The notes beneath the pieces were generated by a model. The model was not told the origin of the DNA and ran no database searches. It worked only from the letters and a program-made list of their open reading frames with translations. The position numbers were made by a program, and so were the translations under genes. Positions 34,930 to 45,281 of a DNA stretch of 64,000 bases are shown one piece after another. Where the stretch lies: positions 3,596,001-3,660,000 of the forward strand of contig NC_017964.1 in NCBI RefSeq assembly GCF_000219915.2, in the 5' to 3' direction. Position 1 is the first letter of the stretch; every line of letters begins with the position of its first letter. The stretch comes from Advenella kashmirensis WT001. GTDB taxonomy: Bacteria; Pseudomonadota; Gammaproteobacteria; Burkholderiales; Burkholderiaceae_B.

Positions 34930-36984
34930 TCAGAACTGCAGATTCAGTTGCGCCCAGGCAGATCGCCCGGGTTCGTTCACGCGTGTGTGTGATGGGAAAC
35001 CAAAGCCCGCGTTTCCGGCCAGATTCAGATGTTCGCTGTATTGTTTATTCAATACGTTATCAATGCCAACCGTCAATTTGGCGTGCTTACTGAATGCGTA
35101 GCTCGTATTCAGAGAGAGGACGCCAAATCCTGAACTCTGCCCAAAATCCCTGCCCACCACATTACCCTTGTTCATTGCGATGCGGTGTTGGCCGGCGACC
35201 AGACGCCAGAGCGCGCCAGCTGACCACGGTCCATTTTCGTAGGAAAGCGTCAGCTTGGCTTCCAGCGGCGGGATCTGCGGTAATGGAGCACTATCTGTCC
35301 GGTTTCTTCCCCAGGCATAAGCCAATGTCGACCCTATTTGCCAGCTTGGGTTAAGCTGATAGGTAAAGCCGCTTTCGGCTCCCATGATGGAGGCATTTAC
35401 ATTACGTGCCATTGTGGTTGATCCCATCCTGCCGCCAGTCTGGTAATCGAAAAGAATAAAGTCCTGTACATAGCCAGCGTACGCGGACATCCAGGCCTGG
35501 AAGTAGTCGTTTTTGTATTGTGCGCCGATGTCGAGCTGCGTCGTTTTCTCGGGCTTCACTCCCTGGAATGCGTTGACCGATCCCTCCGGACCTTTCCTGG
35601 GAGAAAATAGCTCCCAGTAATCAGGAAAACGGGTAACGTGCCCGACGCCAACGTACACACTTGCCGGGACCGATTGCAGGTCTTTCTCATACCTTAAAAA
35701 GCCACTGGGCAGACTTTCCCGTCGGCGCTGACCGGCAGTGGGGTTGGCCATTTTCATCATACCGATGGTTTGTCGAAAGTCCTTGACCGACGCCCAATCA
35801 ATACGCAAGCCCGCTATCAGGCGATCCCGCTGTGTCGCGTGCCAGGTGGCTTCGCCGAACAGGCCCAGATTGCCGAATTCGGCATCTTTTTCCCATGCCT
35901 TGTCTTTATAGGAATGCATAGCTGTGCCCATGCGTGCGCGATGGCGGCTTTGTTGCCAGTCAATCCCGGTAACCAGATCTGTATTTTGTGCAATATCAAA
36001 CGTCGCAGCAACGCGTCCGCCCCACGTTGCACGATCAACATTACTTGCCATCGGCATACGCATTGAGCTCCTGGGATCGGGCGTGCGCAACGTATAGTTA
36101 TCCATCACGTGATCAGCATAGTTGTAATACAACTGAGCCTCAATTTTGTTCAGAACAGGGCCAATGTTGCTCTTTTCAAATGTCAGCCCAAGACTTTCGC
36201 GCTTAAATTGAGACCCGTCCATGCCCCTGCCAGCATATCGTGCCTTCCCGTCCCCTATCCCGCCCGTCAGCTCAAGTAGCGTGTCTTGGTCTGGCGTAAA
36301 GCCCAGGGTCAAATCTGCATTCCATTTATCCCAACGTGATGGAATTGTGTTGTGATTACCATCCTTATAGTCATCCGAGTGGGAGTGATTGGCCGTTGTA
36401 CGAACGTAAAAGGTTTCGTTGCCCACGGTCAGATCAGCAGCCTGATCATTTCTGCCGAACGAACCAGCGGTCAGACTGCCATCAAAGCGCAATTCTGACT
36501 TGGTAAACCGTGGTGTATCGCGATCAAACTTTACTGTGCCGGCTGATGCCCCCGGCCCCCACAAAACGGTTTGCGGCCCTTTGATCACGGTTAATGCATC
36601 AAAGTTCTCTGGTGAAATGTAGGAGCTGGGTGCATCCATGCGTGACGGGCATGCACCGGGCATAGAAGAGCCGTTTGTCAGCACATTCAACCGGGAGCCA
36701 AACATTCCCCGCAATATGGGGTCGCCATTGGTTCCGCCATTTCTGATAGCAGCAAAGCCCGGTATGGTTTTTAAATAATCGGTACCGTCGCTGGCAGGCA
36801 GGGGCTGGCGTGGCCGTTTTGGATTTGTTGACATCATTAACGACGAAGACGGCGCGACGGACGTGATCACGACCGGCTCCAGCATGGGAACGACGGCTTT
36901 TTGAGTATTTGCCTGAGACTGCCAAGGCAGAAGCATGCAGGCAGAGCAGATGGTCGCAGAAACATGAAAGCATGGGTGTTTCAT
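34930..36984 (-). CDS. TonB-dependent copper receptor (OprC/NosA type)
   Basis: 684 residues from ATG 36984, with signal peptide MKHPCFHVSATICSACMLLP. The plug domain has DYLKTIPGFAAIRNGGTNGD and the methionine/cysteine region SSMPGACPSRMDAPSSYI, as in the copper receptor group, then IKGPQTVLWGPGASAGTVKF. The barrel has paired methionines (FRQTIGMMKM, MRMPMASN) that may guide copper, and the C-terminus ends WAQLNLQF with the terminal phenylalanine. It imports copper (or a copper chelate) across the outer membrane with TonB energy. The DUF2946 gene upstream is its usual companion. Longer frame to 37179 rejected because the signal peptide starts here. Confidence 0.9.
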   Translation of the reverse strand: MKHPCFHVSATICSACMLLPWQSQANTQKAVVPMLEPVVITSVAPSSSLMMSTNPKRPRQPLPASDGTDYLKTIPGFAAIRNGGTNGDPILRGMFGSRLNVLTNGSSMPGACPSRMDAPSSYISPENFDALTVIKGPQTVLWGPGASAGTVKFDRDTPRFTKSELRFDGSLTAGSFGRNDQAADLTVGNETFYVRTTANHSHSDDYKDGNHNTIPSRWDKWNADLTLGFTPDQDTLLELTGGIGDGKARYAGRGMDGSQFKRESLGLTFEKSNIGPVLNKIEAQLYYNYADHVMDNYTLRTPDPRSSMRMPMASNVDRATWGGRVAATFDIAQNTDLVTGIDWQQSRHRARMGTAMHSYKDKAWEKDAEFGNLGLFGEATWHATQRDRLIAGLRIDWASVKDFRQTIGMMKMANPTAGQRRRESLPSGFLRYEKDLQSVPASVYVGVGHVTRFPDYWELFSPRKGPEGSVNAFQGVKPEKTTQLDIGAQYKNDYFQAWMSAYAGYVQDFILFDYQTGGRMGSTTMARNVNASIMGAESGFTYQLNPSWQIGSTLAYAWGRNRTDSAPLPQIPPLEAKLTLSYENGPWSAGALWRLVAGQHRIAMNKGNVVGRDFGQSSGFGVLSLNTSYAFSKHAKLTVGIDNVLNKQYSEHLNLAGNAGFGFPSHTRVNEPGRSAWAQLNLQF

Positions 36985-37261
36985 AGCAAGTTTATTTCCT
37001 TCATTGAACATAGCGGTATCAGTAGGATGATTACTACTTACCGAGTGCGGCCGCTTGCTGCAAAGGCAAGTGGACCAGCAACGCCATGCAGATAGAAGGT
37101 CTGGGCATCGAGTCGGCAACACGGACAAGCAACGGACGAGCAACGCCCGACTATCGACGCGGCGATAGCCCGCATTCAAACAGAATCTGCAGACATTAAA
37201 AACCTCGGAAGATAGAAATCACAGTGAGGCGATCGTTAGCAAATACGATCGCTCGTGTGTA

Positions 37262-37690
37262 TCAACCGAGGCGTACGGGCGGGGCCCTGGAACCCAGAGG
37301 CGGTCCGAGCGCTGGCAGTGGTGGCAGCGAACGATTGCGTTCAGCGGCCAGGACCAGACGCTGCTGCCAGACTGTTGTTGTCAGTGTAAGCAGCGCTTGA
37401 ACAGGCAGTACGCCATGCGACATGACAAGCCCGAAGGGGCATTCCTGATCGGCGTGAGCGTTGTCTGCAGGTTCATTGTTTTTATTCTGCACCTCCAGGA
37501 GGAGCGTCTGCGTCCCGCCGTGTGCCGTACACAGCGTGAGCGCAACAGCCGCCCCTTTGCTGGCGGACAATATTGGCATATATCCTATTGGGATCGCCGA
37601 TCTGCAAAGAAAAGCAAGCAAGGCCAGGCACAGAAAACCCTGCCAGCCATTGATACTTTGTCTGTGAGTAACCATTGAAGATCTAAACAT
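37262..37690 (-). CDS. DUF2946 family protein, copper-receptor companion
   Basis: 142 residues with one N-terminal hydrophobic segment (WQGFLCLALLAFLC) and features of DUF2946: ALTLCTAHGGTQTLLL, CPFGLVMSHGVLP, then a C-terminal proline-rich tail. The conserved cysteines (C-T-A-H-G, E-C-P-F) could bind copper. Small proteins of this type are commonly encoded beside TonB-dependent copper receptors, as here (277 bases upstream, same strand). Function is not known; a periplasmic copper-handling role is inferred. A sigma-70-like promoter lies just upstream (37705-37734). Confidence 0.75.
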   Translation of the reverse strand: MFRSSMVTHRQSINGWQGFLCLALLAFLCRSAIPIGYMPILSASKGAAVALTLCTAHGGTQTLLLEVQNKNNEPADNAHADQECPFGLVMSHGVLPVQALLTLTTTVWQQRLVLAAERNRSLPPLPALGPPLGSRAPPVRLG

Positions 37691-37704
37691 CGCATGTACA
37701 TTTT

Positions 37705-37734
37705 ATAATATTTTGATTCTTTTTTACACATCAA
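37705..37734 (-). promoter_or_regulatory. Probable sigma-70 promoter for DUF2946 gene
   Basis: Read on the minus strand: TTGATG, an 18-base spacer, TATTAT, ending about 15 bases before the ATG at 37690. The transcript would carry a very short leader. No copper-box sequence that I can support. Confidence 0.4.
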
Positions 37735-37740
37735 ACAAAT

Positions 37741-37904
37741 CTTCCATCAGTACCGGAGCTTGGAGCGTTTGCAGAGCTTATGCCAGCTTTTCGTCGCCGG
37801 GCACTGCCCGTGCCCTGATCGTCGCACATCGGCGAAATCTGTCGGGTCGGGTCCACGCTTTCGTGAAATGGATCGAAGGTGTGCTAACGCCGTCTCAGGA
37901 ATGA
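37741..37904 (+). pseudogene. LysR regulator remnant (C-terminal end)
   Basis: The plus strand reads VPELGAFAELMPAFRRRALP in one frame, then one frame over LIVAHRRNLSGRVHAFVKWI and EGVLTPSQE with TGA. This is the usual end of a LysR effector domain (hydrophobic strand, HRRxLSxRVxAFVxW helix). The rest of the gene is missing. It stands beside the copper locus and points away from it. Confidence 0.6.
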
Positions 37905-38171
37905 GGCGTGGTGGATACGCGTCTGCCGGGTTAATACCGGTATTACCCAAAAATGTCTCCCGTCCCTACGATGCCGGCAATTATTGGGAGCTCGTCTAAA
38001 ATGCTAAAAGCACAATAAAGAAGGTCAGACACAAGCGCCCACGAGGATCCTGGCCCCGTGCTTTATGCTTCTTGCTCAGTGGCACAAGAAGCGGGGGCAT
38101 GACGAGATTGATTATCGTAAAGCGTCGAAAAACAATCATTCACAATTGAAATACGTAATGAAGTAGCCCAT
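37905..38171. other. Gene-free region before the epimerase gene
   Basis: No supported gene or signal. Probably the promoter region of the plus-strand gene at 38172. Confidence 0.25.
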
Positions 38172-39026
38172 ATGAACACACTCTTGCTGGTTGGTGGTGA
38201 CCTCTGCGAACGAACGGCAAAGCTGTTTGATCCAGCCCATTGGAAATGCATTGGCCTGCGCCGCAGCAAGGTAACGCCTGCATCAGAGAACACCATTTCC
38301 TGGCGCGAAGCCGATCTGCTGAACCCGGAAAGCCTCGCTTTCCTGGGGGCAGAAGAATTTTCCGATGTCACCCATATTTTGTACGCCCCATCGCCAGATA
38401 GCAGAACAATGACGCACTATACCGGGGTGTACTCGCTTGGACTGCCAAGGCTGTTGAACAGCCTGCCTGCCGGTTGTCTTAGCCGGCTGCAGCGCTGTGT
38501 GCTGGTGGGATCATCGGCCGTCTGGGGGCCGTCCGATAATTGGGTGAACGAAGATACACCCGTGGAGCCAACGCACTTTCGGGCCAGCTCGCTGTTGGAA
38601 GCCGAAGATGCGCTACGCGCTTTAGTGCCGCCGGGCTCAGGGGCCGCGCTGCGGCTGTCTGGCTTGTACGGCCCGGGGCGGCTGCAGTTGTTAAAAGGAC
38701 TGCAGGCAGGCACAATCACCGCGCCAGACGGGCCCGGTCATTGGGCGAACCGGATTCATATCGACGATGCCGCGCAGGCCTGCGCGCTTCTGCTCACGAT
38801 GGCCGATCCTCATCCACTTTATATAGGAACGGATAATTGCCCGATGCCAACGGCGCAGTTCTACGAAGCGCTGGCGCAATTAATTGGGGCTCCCGCCCCT
38901 GCCCGCCAGTTGCGGGCGCCCGGCGGCAAGCGGCTCTCGAACGCTCGGCTGCGAGCCAGCGGCTGGACACCCAAATGGTCGAATGCGCTTGATTGGTATG
39001 CGGCACAACGGGATGAAGAGGAGTGA
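38172..39026 (+). CDS. NAD(P)-dependent epimerase/reductase-like extended SDR
   Basis: 284 residues: the N-terminal Rossmann strand MNTLLLVGGDLCERTAKLFD lacks the usual third glycine, then ITHILYAPSPD in the form VTHILYAPSP, QRCVLVGSSAVWG, LRLSGLYGPGRLQLLKGL and NRIHIDDAAQACALLL. This is the YeeZ-like atypical SDR group; the normal YxxxK dyad is replaced, so it may bind rather than reduce. Stands alone on the plus strand. Confidence 0.8.
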   Translation: MNTLLLVGGDLCERTAKLFDPAHWKCIGLRRSKVTPASENTISWREADLLNPESLAFLGAEEFSDVTHILYAPSPDSRTMTHYTGVYSLGLPRLLNSLPAGCLSRLQRCVLVGSSAVWGPSDNWVNEDTPVEPTHFRASSLLEAEDALRALVPPGSGAALRLSGLYGPGRLQLLKGLQAGTITAPDGPGHWANRIHIDDAAQACALLLTMADPHPLYIGTDNCPMPTAQFYEALAQLIGAPAPARQLRAPGGKRLSNARLRASGWTPKWSNALDWYAAQRDEEE

Positions 39027-39103
39027 TATTCGTTCCGTGATTTTTAAGGATCACAACGCAAGGCTGGCATTGATAAAAAGATAAAGTACCAGCCTCGCAA
39101 AAA

Positions 39104-40125
39104 TCACCCCTTCACGTTCTGATCAATCCAGTCCGCCAGCCACGTGCCGATCCGCAGGCTATGCTTGTCCTGCATCAGCATATGCGATGCGCCTGGCATA
39201 CCCACATCGTTCAACATGACATTCTCTGCCTTGATACCGGCCTTGTTCGCGGCTGCGACAAATTCCTTGCAGGCCTTCAAACGTGGTGCCCAGCGAGAAG
39301 ACTGATTAACGTAGTCGCCCCATAGCACCAGTACCGGAATTCCCTTGAGCGAAGACAAATCGCTGTCTGCCGCAGGGCAGGCGCCGGGCTCGATCGAGAC
39401 GATGCACGGATACCGGCAGGGTTCAGCCTGGCTGTTTCAAAGGGATAAATACCGGACTGAGAGTGACTGATCAGCACCGCGCCATCCACTTTCCTTGCCA
39501 ACTCCGATAGTGCAGGTACAGTGGGATTGGGTTTGGGCAAGGCATTGAGCCAGTCTGGCACCATTTGCTTCCAGAACTCTGCCTGGGCCTCTAGTGGAAA
39601 TTGCATGCCCGGGAAAACATCGGGGTATTTGGGGCCAAAGCGGAAAATCTGCCAGGCACCCTCCTGCGCGGCGCCGAACACCTGCGGCAGCTTGTCAGCC
39701 GCCTGTCGCCCACTCTTGACCGCTACGATGGCCGACGGATCGGCTGCGGACCGCCCCCGCGAGGCTTGATCCACTACGTACGTGGGAAAGCCCTTGCGCA
39801 CGAACAGCTCATCCCAGCCCATGCGACCATCCGGTGTCGACTCCCAGGTTTTGCCGGTCAGGCAGCAGCCATGTACGAAAACCACAGATGTCTTTTTCGC
39901 ATTAGCCGGTTCCTGATAGCGCACATACACCTGATTCACGGCGATCGTACCCGCAGGCGCGTAAGCCGGCAAATTCGAGAGCGCGTCTGACTGGATGTTT
40001 TTCCCTCCCACAAAAAAGCTGCCCTGCCTGGCAATGGTCAACGGACCGCTGTCATTGCGCGTTGATGCGCAACCGGCAATGCCGGCGGCCATGACGAAAG
40101 TTATCGTTATTGCTAAAGGCTTCAT
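39104..40125 (-). pseudogene. Secreted lipoprotein alpha/beta hydrolase (copy B), one frameshift
   Basis: Close paralogue of the hydrolase at 15398-16420: same lipobox region (AGIAGC), KQGSFFVGGKNI-like start (RQGSFFVGGKNI), HGCCLTGKTWE, SHSQSG nucleophile, LWGDYVN and GASHMLMQDKHS. One base is missing near 39402-39404 (expected AIVSIEPGACPAADSD), after which the frame stops; the C-terminal 84 residues follow in the next frame. Restored length about 340 residues, equal to copy A. Copy B uses GC-richer codons than copy A, so the duplication is old or came by transfer. Confidence 0.85.
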
Positions 40126-40841
40126 TCCCAGTCTCCGTTTTTTGTAAATATTAGAGCGGATTATAGGGTAACCGGCCCGCGAACGGAACGATCGTGATCA
40201 CAGCCATGATGTGCAGGCGACACACCACAGACCGTACTATGCTGTCGTGCGTACCGTTACGATGCCGCCAAGCGATTCTGCGACACGACCGCTGGTAAGA
40301 TGCCTGTCACAATCCATCCATAATGACAGTTGCAATTTTTTTCGCATCGCAAAACATAATTACATATGGCATAATAGACGCCATTGGCTCTTCCCATGCC
40401 AGAGCCTTCGTACCAGGCTGCCAAACGTAGCCAATGGTATTGCCGATATCTGCAGGTCTGGCGAGCATGGTACTCAAAGTGGGGACGTACAGAAACCATG
40501 TTGACCGATACCACACTGCAGCACATCAGAAATAATCACAATTGCTATGCGGCGCACGGTCGCCGCGGCCTTTACCTGAGTGCTGGCGCGGATGTTTGCA
40601 TGGCGCTTTATGCCACCGTGACAAACCGTCGCAACATCCTTATTAAGCAATGCTGCGCGATCCGCAACACGCGCGACGCCATCACTTGCGGTCCTTAGTC
40701 AGTAGGACGCGGGGCAAACGACCCAGGTCGATGCAGTCAAAAACCGACGCATAGACATATCGCGATTCATTTAATCAAACGCCACATCATCGTCAAGGCT
40801 TTACCCCTATCATCCACCAGCACACCAAGGAGATCCTGGTC
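40126..40841. other. 716-base region without a supported gene
   Basis: Neither strand shows a frame with family resemblance or a good start. An AT-rich stretch near 40330-40380 (TTGCAATTTTTTTCGC..., CATAATTACATATGGCATAAT) could hold promoters. A plus-strand open stretch from about 40500 to 40698 has no recognisable product. Confidence 0.3.
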
Positions 40842-42514
40842 ATGGCAGCGAACAATGGGCAATTCAATTTCTTGATTATCACCACGGACGAAGAGCGGTA
40901 CCCTCCAACATATGAGGACGCGTCCATTCAGCAATTTCGCCAGGAGTACCTGCCGGGCATCAGCGCCCTGCGCGAAAACAGCCTGGAGATGCATCGGCAT
41001 TACACCGCCAGCACCGCCTGTAGCCCCAGCCGAACCAGTATTTATACCGGCCACTACCCTTCCCTGCACGGCGTCACGCAAACGTCGGGCATGGCCAAAG
41101 AGTGGTACGACCCGAATATGCTCTATCTGGACCCTAACACCGTACCCACCATGGGCGACTATTTTCGCGCCGGTGGCTATCGCACCTTTTACCGCGGCAA
41201 ATGGCATCTGTCGCACCCGGACATCATTCTGCCCGGCAGTGTGAATGTCATGATGAGCACCAAAGACGACGGCACACCCATACCGCGCGCAGAGGAACTG
41301 TATAAATCAGCGAACAAGCTGAATGAATATGGTTTCGACGGCTGGATCGGCCCCGACCCGCATGGCTCGGCCAAAGCCAACGCAGGCGTTAACCGCGACC
41401 CCGGTTTTGCCAATCAGATCATTAGTCTGCTGGACACGCTGGACCAGGATGGCAACGACCAGCCCTGGCTCACGGTGGCGTCGTTCACCAACCCGCATGA
41501 CATCGTCTTCTTCGGCTCGCCATGGCTGTTTGGCTTCAAATACGACTATGATTTCCCGGACTTCATCAAAAACCTGAATCTGCCGCTGCCACCAACCCGC
41601 TGCGAAGACCTGTCCACCAAGCCCCGCGCGCAGAAGGATTATGCCGAAAAATATGGCGAAATGTTCTTCCGCAACCCGACCATTCCCCAGTACTACCAGA
41701 TGTATTACTACCTGCAATACGTGGTCGATCAGGAAATCCTCAAGGTTTATCAAAGGCTGCGCAACAGCCGGTTCTTTGAGAACACAATCGTCATTTACAC
41801 CTCGGATCACGGCGATATGCTGGGCGCGCACGGCGGCATGCATCAGAAATGGTATAACGCCTACGAAGAATCCCTGCATATTCCATTCATCATATCCAAT
41901 CCGACCTGTTCAACGGCCAGCAACACAGCCATGCGCTGACCAGCCATGTAGACATCCTTCCCACCCTCATAGGCCTGGCCGGCATCAGCCAGGAAGAGGC
42001 TGCCAACGAACTGAAACCCAGCCATTCCGAAGTGCATCCGCTGGTGGGCGCCGACCTGTCCGAACTTGTGCGCAACAGCGGCACCGGCGGCTACAGTGAC
42101 GACGCCCTATACTTTATGACCGACGACGAGGTGAGCGAAGGCCTGACGGACGTCAACCCGCGCGGCCACCCGTACTCCCCCATTGCCGAACCCAGCCATG
42201 TGGAAACCGTTATCACGCGCTTACCCGACGAAAACGGTGAACCACAAATCTGGAAATACTCGCGCTACTACAGCAACCCCAAATTCTGGGGCGGAGCGAG
42301 CAACCCGGACCAAAGCATCAGCCCGCAGCCCGAAGGCGGCCCGGCCGAGTTCGAGCTGTACAACCTGGGCGACGATCCATTGGAAACGACGAACCTGGCA
42401 TGGCGTTGCGGCCAGAATGCGGCGACGGACAGGGTGATCAAGACGCTGCAGGCGATGCTGGTGCAGCAGCGGCGTAAGAAAAGGTTGCGGCCGACGGGGC
42501 AGGTGGAGGATTAA
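40842..42514 (+). pseudogene. Cysteine-type sulfatase, one frameshift
   Basis: The formylglycine motif CSPSRTSIYTGH (C-x-P-S-R) near residue 66 and the metal-binding starts FLIITTDEERYPP and VIYTSDHGDMLGAHGG mark a sulfatase. There is no signal peptide, so it acts in the cytoplasm. After ESLHIPFIIS the frame is lost near 41900-41904 (one missing C); the next frame continues NPDLFNGQQHSHALTSHVDI, LPTLIGLAG and runs to TAA 42514. Restored length about 557 residues. Convergent with the M81 peptidase gene. It may be part of the catabolic cluster on its right. Confidence 0.85.
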
Positions 42515-42677
42515 GGAAAGCCTGGTCGCTCTGCGCCAGCGGCTTCTTACCTAAGATGTCGCGACAACGCAGCCGGTTTTGCCATTATTTCAAAATGGCT
42601 ACCGGCGTTGTCTTTTCTTGCCAACACAAGTTGACTAAATACCATTTGCCCCGTTTTTTTGTATTGAAGAGCCCCGA

Positions 42678-44201
42678 TCAATACCCTGCCGCGATATGGC
42701 CATGACGAAACGGGAGTGCCGACAGGTCCTGACACGCCGGTCCTGGTGCGTCGCAATCAATTATCTCGGCGCAACGCTCCGCGAAAGCAGCACGGAAGTG
42801 ATTTTTGGCTTTTACGCACAGTAAGCGCAGCTTATTCAGGTCTATACCATGCAAGGCATAAAAGGATGGGTCATCTGCAGCCACGACACGTTCGGTGACG
42901 ATGACACGGACGTCGGGTAACTGCGCCAGACGAAGAATGACCGTGTTGCCGCAATGGCGCTCCACTCCCGTATGCATGGGACCAGAGTTGCGAAAGACGC
43001 CGTCGGTCAACACGTCTACCTGGACTCGCACATCCGCGCCCTCTCCAAAATGCGATCCATGGCGGCCACCCAGGCGAACATCAAGCACTGCACCACGGCC
43101 TGCTGCGCCTGCACGGCGTACAATTTCAGGATCGACAAAGCTGGCAAACAGACAGGACATACTCGGCTGCGCGTCTATTAATGCACGAAATAATGCCGGC
43201 GTGTCGCCACCGCCGCCCGACAATGGGTTGTCGCCTGAATCCGTAACGGCAATCAAACCCGGCTTTGATGATGCCAATGCAGCAGCAACGGCATCCGCTG
43301 GAGACGGCAGTTCGATTCGAAACTGATCAGCCAGCGAACAAGCATGGGCAAGGACCTGCTCTGCTGCTGCAGTGGCCGCCCTTCCCTCAGGGTCCAGCCG
43401 CGCATCACTGATTGCCAACACAGAGGAGCCCGTGGCCGCCGTATCAGAGTAAGGAAATCCCCCAAAGACACACACTTCCATCACCGGCGCTATCGTAACA
43501 TCGCGGGCCATCTGCTCCAGCGCATGCATCGGCCCAGCCTGAGTACGCATATTAATACTGGGCAAGACGATACGGTCATTACGCAGCACCAGCCGCGTGC
43601 GCAGGCCCTGGGTCACCCAGGCCACGAGCCCGTTAAGCACCCGATCGGCCGTCGCAGCCATATCAATATGCGGATGCGTGCGGTAAACGGATGCGAAGTC
43701 AAGCACGTCCGCCCATCCGGACGGCATATTGCCATGCAGATCGAAGCTTGCGCCCAGCGGCGCGTCGGGCAGTATGCTGCGCACCATACGAACAAAATCC
43801 AGCTCCGGCGTTTCCCTGTCCGTCGTGATCGCCGCGCCATGAAGCGATAGATAGACTGCATCCCATCCACCCTGGGTCAAACCAAGCAAGAGCCCTTCTT
43901 TGACTTCCGATACATATTGATCGAATACGGATTCCGCAATGGGGCCTGCCGGCAAGGCGGCGGCGCAACGCAGAACAACGACATCCCAATCGGGATGCTG
44001 CTCCGCAAACGCGGCCACGGCCCCCATCTCGGTCGCCGTCCCCGCTGATTGACTCAACACCTCGGGGCCACTCTGCCATTCATACTGCTCGAACTGCTCC
44101 ATCGTCGCCGGTACCGGACCGAACGCGTTTCCTTCGTACCAGAATCGTGCCACCGCAAGGCGCTTGCGCCTGGCGACAGGAGGGGCAAATTCTGTCACCA
44201 T
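42678..44201 (-). CDS. M81-family metallopeptidase (MlrC-like)
   Basis: 507 residues: RLAVARFWYEGNAFGPVPAT, zinc-ligand regions LSLHGAAITTDRETPE and SFDLHGNMP, YRTHPHIDMAATADR and the C-terminal domain GGRHGSHFGEGADVRVQVDV. MlrC of the microcystin pathway belongs here; most members cleave small amides or linear peptides of unknown identity. Its ATG shares one base with the TAA of the Bug gene (TAATG), so the two are translationally coupled. Third gene of the operon amidase-Bug-M81, which suggests import followed by hydrolysis. Confidence 0.88.
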   Translation of the reverse strand: MVTEFAPPVARRKRLAVARFWYEGNAFGPVPATMEQFEQYEWQSGPEVLSQSAGTATEMGAVAAFAEQHPDWDVVVLRCAAALPAGPIAESVFDQYVSEVKEGLLLGLTQGGWDAVYLSLHGAAITTDRETPELDFVRMVRSILPDAPLGASFDLHGNMPSGWADVLDFASVYRTHPHIDMAATADRVLNGLVAWVTQGLRTRLVLRNDRIVLPSINMRTQAGPMHALEQMARDVTIAPVMEVCVFGGFPYSDTAATGSSVLAISDARLDPEGRAATAAAEQVLAHACSLADQFRIELPSPADAVAAALASSKPGLIAVTDSGDNPLSGGGGDTPALFRALIDAQPSMSCLFASFVDPEIVRRAGAAGRGAVLDVRLGGRHGSHFGEGADVRVQVDVLTDGVFRNSGPMHTGVERHCGNTVILRLAQLPDVRVIVTERVVAADDPSFYALHGIDLNKLRLLCVKAKNHFRAAFAERCAEIIDCDAPGPACQDLSALPFRHGHIAAGY

Positions 44202-45213
44202 TATTTGGGCTCCTTCATCTTGGCCATGACTTCCCTATAGCGCGCCTGCTCCGAAGTCAATTGCTTGGCCAATCGCTCCGGTGGACCGCCTACGGGTGTC
44301 GCGCCCAGTTTCTGGAACTGCTCGAGCACTGCAGGCTCTTTCACATAAGCGTCGATGGCGGCACTGAGCCGATCAACGACAGGCTTGGGTGTCGCAGCCG
44401 GCGCCACGATGACGAACCATGATGGCAATACGTAGCCAGGCACCGATTTCCTCACTGGCGCCACGCCGGGCAGAACTGGTAGTTCGTTCTCGCTTGCCAC
44501 GCCCAGCGCGACCAGTTTCCCCGACCGGATCTGTTCAAGGGCAGTTGGAACGTTATCGCCGGAGAGCTGGATATGCCCCGCGAGCAAATCGGCCTTGGCC
44601 TGGCTTGCGCCCTTGTAGGCACATGCGTAATGTCCACAGCAGCCAATTGCTTCAGTAGCTCCAGCTGAATATGCCCGGTGCTGCCCACACCGGGCGATCC
44701 CCAGTTCAGTTTACCGGGTCGCTCCTTGGCAGCCGCGAGCAACTCATCGATATTCTTGATGCCGGTTGCAGGGTTGGTCAGAATGACATTGGGTACATCC
44801 GCCACATAGGACACCGCCGCAAAGTCCGTCTCGGGCTTGTAACTCATATCCGGATAGATGTTGGCGTTGATCGCCAAAGGCCCCGGTGTTCCCATGAGCA
44901 CGGTATAGCCATCCGGCTTGGCATGCGCCACGGCCGCAGCACCTATATTGCCGCCAGCGCCGGGTTTATTTTCCACGACGACACTCTGCTTCAGACTCTT
45001 GGAGAGCCCTTCTGCCACCAGTCGGCCAAGCAGATCTGTTGTTCCACCTGGCCCGAAGGGCACGATAATTTGTATGGGACGGGTCGGCCAATCGTCCGCT
45101 GAATGCGCGGAAAACGCCACACAAGTTCCAGCGACTGCCACCGCCGCCATCGCCCATTTTTTGCCTGCGCGCCGCGCCCTGCTGTGTTTATCGGAATCAT
45201 TCGTATGTCGCAT
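44201..45213 (-). pseudogene. Bug/TctC-family receptor, one frameshift
   Basis: Signal region KKWAMAAVAVAGTCVAFSAHSA, then PIQIIVPFGPGGTTDLLGRL, VVENKPGAGGNIGAAAVAHA, LNWGSPGVGSTGHIQLELL. After THVP the frame changes; one missing C near 44618-44620 restores YKGASQAKADLLAGHIQLSG and the rest to TAA 44201. Full length about 337 residues. It lies between the nitrilase-family gene (69 bases upstream) and the M81 gene (overlapping by one base). Confidence 0.85.
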
Positions 45214-45281
45214 GGTATTCCTCCATTATAGTAACGGCCCTGCGCTGGCTTTGCTCGGCGCAAGAATTTTTCTGTCCGCCT

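Noticed and set aside
40384..40698. 104-residue plus-strand frame
   Set aside because: No family resemblance, no ribosome binding site and odd composition; treated as non-coding.
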